NCBI RefSeq assembly: GCF_051251565.1
Contig: NZ_JBPOFB010000003.1
Coordinates: 310,001-374,000, forward strand
From: Marivita sp051251565
GTDB lineage: Bacteria; Pseudomonadota; Alphaproteobacteria; Rhodobacterales; Rhodobacteraceae
Direction: 5' to 3'
Length of the DNA stretch: 64,000 nt
Below are positions 61,204 to 64,000 of this stretch, in pieces; the stretch's first letter is position 1, and each line of letters opens with the position of its first letter. The notes beneath the pieces were generated by a model. The model was not told the DNA's origin. It made no database searches and saw only the letters and a program-made list of their open reading frames with translations. The position numbers and the translations under genes were made by a program.

Positions 61204-64000
61204 GAGAACTCCGAAATTTCGCGCATCAGGAACGGGATCGTGATGCTGTCAAACTCGAGTCGGAACGTCACCGCCCGCCCGCCGATCTGATGGGTCACGT
61301 CCACGCGTGTGCCTTCGATCCTGTTGCGGCCTTGGGTGATGAAATCCATGATCGCCCACCGACCCCCGCCAAAGCGCTGGGTGTTCTCGGCACCCTCTAC
61401 CCCCGGAATGATCGTCACTGCGATATCCGCGGTGTCATCTGGCCATGTCACCGTTGATCCGCTCGAATTCGCAAAAAGCTGTACGGTGCGGCCCCCAAAC
61501 CCGATCTGGCTGCCTTCAACGCTTTGCGATGCCGCCACTTGCGTGATCGAGAACGACACCGTCGGCTTGGCACTGTCGGGTTCAAAGAACGCCTGCCGGA
61601 TGCGTTCGGCGCGGGCAAATTGCGCCAGCGTCGCGCTCGACAACCGTTCGCCAAGTGCGCTGCCATCGCGCGGAACGATCGACCCGTCGCTTGACCGTTC
61701 GGTGTGGTCGCGCAGGCGCTCGTTGTAAAACCGATCCATCCGCCCGCCATACCCAAAGAATTCACCAAACGCGGCGGTCGAGATATGCCGCGACCCGCTT
61801 CCCGCAAACGGGAAATTCGACGCAACGTTCTGCGTGCAGAACAACGAAATTTCTTCGGTCAGCGCACGTTTCAATTCGTCCATCGTTGCATTGGCCGACA
61901 CGGTCAGGAATTCCCGCTCGATCTGGTTCACGAACCCGATGATGGTTTCAGGATAAAACGGAATACCCTGACTCAGGGTGTTCAGTGCGTCCTGCAAGCC
62001 GCGTTCATCCATCAACGGCGTTGAGGTCCGCCCGGCAAGCTGCCGGTTCTCCAGCAGGGCCGACAACCCGGTCAGAACAATGTCGATGGGCTTGGATGGT
62101 CCCTCTTCGCGCACCAGACGATGCCATTTTTCAAACCGCTGCTCGATCTGCTCCAACTGGCGACGCTGCGAGGGTGCGGCAGCAGAGGGCACCGCACGTT
62201 CCTGAAACTTGCTCCGGTCGCGCAACATGTTCAGCGCAATCCGCTGAATCGCACCAGACCGCCGCTCTGCCTCATCAAACCCGACATTGGCAAGCTGCCC
62301 GCCCACATCGCCAGTGGCCAGCGCCTCGGGGGTGATCTCCATGTTCTCGATCACGTCAAGAAACCGCGACAGACGGGTTTCGTTGTCCACCGCTTCGGCC
62401 AGCTTGAGGATGGGCGACGCAAAGGGCGCGGACGCCACCGCAAGCGCGGGATATTGCGGCGCGCCGTTCGACATCGGGACCAGTTCAATCCGGCCCAACA
62501 TCCCGTTCCATGCCTTGGCAAAGTCTTGGGTATAAAGCGCATGCAGATCGCGGTTCAGCCCGGTCAACTGGCCGTCGTAATCCACACCTTCACCCGGTTC
62601 GCCCAGAACCCAGCGTTCATCCTCAAGCCGTTCGGCGGCATTGGCCACCGCGTCCTGAAACACGCTCCAATAGCCGGTGAAGGTAAACAGTCCCGGCACA
62701 GTCAGGGAATCGAGCGGACGCCCATCAGTGGTTCGGAACACCACATCCGTCTGCACATCCGCCAGTTCATCAGAAAGCTGGAACGGCGTCATCGCCGCCG
62801 CTTGGCTAAGGATCGACGAATAGGCCTGCTGCGCCAACGACAGGGTGGCGATTTCCTTTTGTACCCGTTCCACCAGATCGCGGTTCGGCTTAAGCGCGGG
62901 CGTCACCCGTTCATCCAGTTCAAGCATTGCCGCCAGATGTTCGTTGATCTCTCGGTATTCGCCATCAAGCCCCGGCTCGGAATATTCCGGTGCCCAGCTT
63001 TCTGCAAAATAAGCCTGAATCGCCAGATCGTCTTCGCGGCCGTCCTGTTCCTTGGCCAGCAGGATATAGACCTTGAGCGCCCGGTAGGCTTCTTCAGTGT
63101 TCCCGCTCACCAGAAGCATGGGCAACCGGTTTTCGAGAAACAGCATCATGCGCGGGCGCAGCAGCCGTTCAAGACTGTCGGAATAGGATTCCAGCGCCGC
63201 GCTGCGAATGCTGGATCGGCGCGACAGACCCACCCGTTCGCCAAAGGCCTGCGGGCGTGGATTGCCATATCCCGCCGGGATGTCGCGCACTGTTGCCAAT
63301 GCAGGCAACAACGGGCGGGTCGCAGAGTCGGTGATGATGGTTTCAGCCAGCAATTCCTGCGCCTCGACCGCATAGATCTGCTGCGCGGCATTGGCTTCGC
63401 GGATCAATGACGCATTCATCCAGAAGCTATAACCAAACAGCCCCATCGCGGCGACACAGCCCGCCGCGATCAGCGACAGCGCGCCAGTGCGCAAGATCGC
63501 CCGACGCCGCATGGCGCGCAGATCGTACCCGACCCAGTCGCGCTCCTCAAAGATCACCTTTTTCAAAAGATCATGCAGGAAATAGCTGCGCCCCTTGCCC
63601 GACATGAAGGACGGCTGCACCGACCCGTCGTCAGACGCGATCTTGCCCAAGACCTGATCAATCGGCGTACCCTCTTGGGTGCCCGAAGTGAAATAAAACC
63701 CGCGCAGAATGGCATGAGTTTCCTGTGGCTTCTGAAACACCCGGCGCAGGAAATCGTTCACGTTGCGCTGCAACAGCGCCATCTGACCAGGAAAGCTGAA
63801 AATCGCTATACGCCCAACGGAATCGGGCTCTTCGTTGAGGCGATCCGTGACCTCGTCAGACAACCGCGTGATCAACTGATCAAATTCAGCCGACACTGTA
63901 CGATAGGTCTCTTCCTTGCGGTTCTTGGTCTGAAAGGTGATCCCCCAGACAGCCCTGCGCCGGTCTTCACCATACGGTCCAAAGTATTCGCGGAAGCCCG
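61182..64000 (-). CDS. tssM: T6SS inner-membrane protein TssM, C-terminal part (locus 2, cut by window end)
   Basis: The frame is open through the right edge. The codons past 63896 still read as TssM (GFREYFGPYGEDRRRAVW), so the M at 63896 is internal (GTG, Val). The visible 939 residues contain the end of the cytoplasmic domain (FQKPQETHAILRGFYFTSGTQEGTPID), a membrane helix before residue 190 of the visible part (LIAAGCVAAMGLFGYSFW) and the whole periplasmic domain, ending in the TssJ-binding beta domain (FRLEFDSITIPFL). This protein is far closer to canonical IcmF than TssM of locus 1. Its Walker A region lies outside the window. tagF overlaps its 3' end. Confidence 0.95.
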   Translation of the reverse strand, partial: GFREYFGPYGEDRRRAVWGITFQTKNRKEETYRTVSAEFDQLITRLSDEVTDRLNEEPDSVGRIAIFSFPGQMALLQRNVNDFLRRVFQKPQETHAILRGFYFTSGTQEGTPIDQVLGKIASDDGSVQPSFMSGKGRSYFLHDLLKKVIFEERDWVGYDLRAMRRRAILRTGALSLIAAGCVAAMGLFGYSFWMNASLIREANAAQQIYAVEAQELLAETIITDSATRPLLPALATVRDIPAGYGNPRPQAFGERVGLSRRSSIRSAALESYSDSLERLLRPRMMLFLENRLPMLLVSGNTEEAYRALKVYILLAKEQDGREDDLAIQAYFAESWAPEYSEPGLDGEYREINEHLAAMLELDERVTPALKPNRDLVERVQKEIATLSLAQQAYSSILSQAAAMTPFQLSDELADVQTDVVFRTTDGRPLDSLTVPGLFTFTGYWSVFQDAVANAAERLEDERWVLGEPGEGVDYDGQLTGLNRDLHALYTQDFAKAWNGMLGRIELVPMSNGAPQYPALAVASAPFASPILKLAEAVDNETRLSRFLDVIENMEITPEALATGDVGGQLANVGFDEAERRSGAIQRIALNMLRDRSKFQERAVPSAAAPSQRRQLEQIEQRFEKWHRLVREEGPSKPIDIVLTGLSALLENRQLAGRTSTPLMDERGLQDALNTLSQGIPFYPETIIGFVNQIEREFLTVSANATMDELKRALTEEISLFCTQNVASNFPFAGSGSRHISTAAFGEFFGYGGRMDRFYNERLRDHTERSSDGSIVPRDGSALGERLSSATLAQFARAERIRQAFFEPDSAKPTVSFSITQVAASQSVEGSQIGFGGRTVQLFANSSGSTVTWPDDTADIAVTIIPGVEGAENTQRFGGGRWAIMDFITQGRNRIEGTRVDVTHQIGGRAVTFRLEFDSITIPFLMREISEFSCPTTLE

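Noticed and set aside
62121..63410. 429-codon plus-strand frame
   Set aside because: Antisense to the periplasmic part of tssM.

Overview
The window looks like chromosome or large-replicon DNA of an alphaproteobacterium, most likely a Rhodobacterales (Roseobacter-type) marine bacterium. This is an inference from the protein style and gene families (imp-like type VI loci, a DUF1036 protein, a DUF4214-headed secreted protein, moderately high GC). No rRNA, tRNA, CRISPR array or intact insertion sequence was recognised.

Region 1 (1-21.3 kb, + strand) is a tightly packed type VI secretion system (T6SS) locus. After the tail of an MFS transporter and a solute-binding protein come tssA, hcp, tssB, tssC, a second tssC-like gene, tssE, tssF, tssG, tssH (clpV), a second solute-binding protein, an FHA gene, tssJ, tssK, tssL, tssM and an unrecognised gene. 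Most junctions overlap (ATGA) or are a few bases apart, so it is probably one transcript. Its TssM has lost the P-loop, its FHA domain is partly degenerate, and it has no Thr kinase or phosphatase of its own.

Region 2 (21.4-35.2 kb) separates the two T6SS loci. It holds a LuxR-type response regulator, divergent from a periplasmic protein plus hybrid histidine kinase; a 1561-residue surface or secreted protein with five Ala-rich repeats and a type I-like C-terminus; a PAS histidine kinase with a membrane-anchored receiver-like protein; and a NYN-domain protein. It also has two long AT-rich or gene-poor stretches, one with a minus-strand terminator and no obvious gene.

Region 3 (35.3-64 kb, running off the right edge) is a second, clearly different T6SS locus. 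The left arm (+) is a DUF6931-like gene, tagH (FHA), tssA, tssB, tssC, hcp, tssE, tssF, tssG, tssH and a peptidoglycan-binding candidate effector. The right arm (-) is tssM (cut by the window end), tagF, pppA and ppkA, the threonine-phosphorylation control pathway. tssJ, tssK and tssL of this system are expected beyond base 64000. No vgrG or PAAR gene is seen in either locus.

Between the two arms of region 3 (49.2-57.2 kb) is an unusual envelope module. It contains an M23 endopeptidase fused to a lytic transglycosylase, a Cys-type peptidoglycan-binding protein, a DUF1036 protein, and an ExbB-ExbD-ExbD'-TonB/TolA-like proton motor. The TonB/TolA-like protein carries the same two-Cys periplasmic domain as the sensor end of PpkA, and one ExbD has Asn in place of the proton-carrying Asp. 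A proton-driven envelope module that shares its sensor domain with the T6SS kinase is my best candidate for an undescribed system here; the link is inferred from sequence only.
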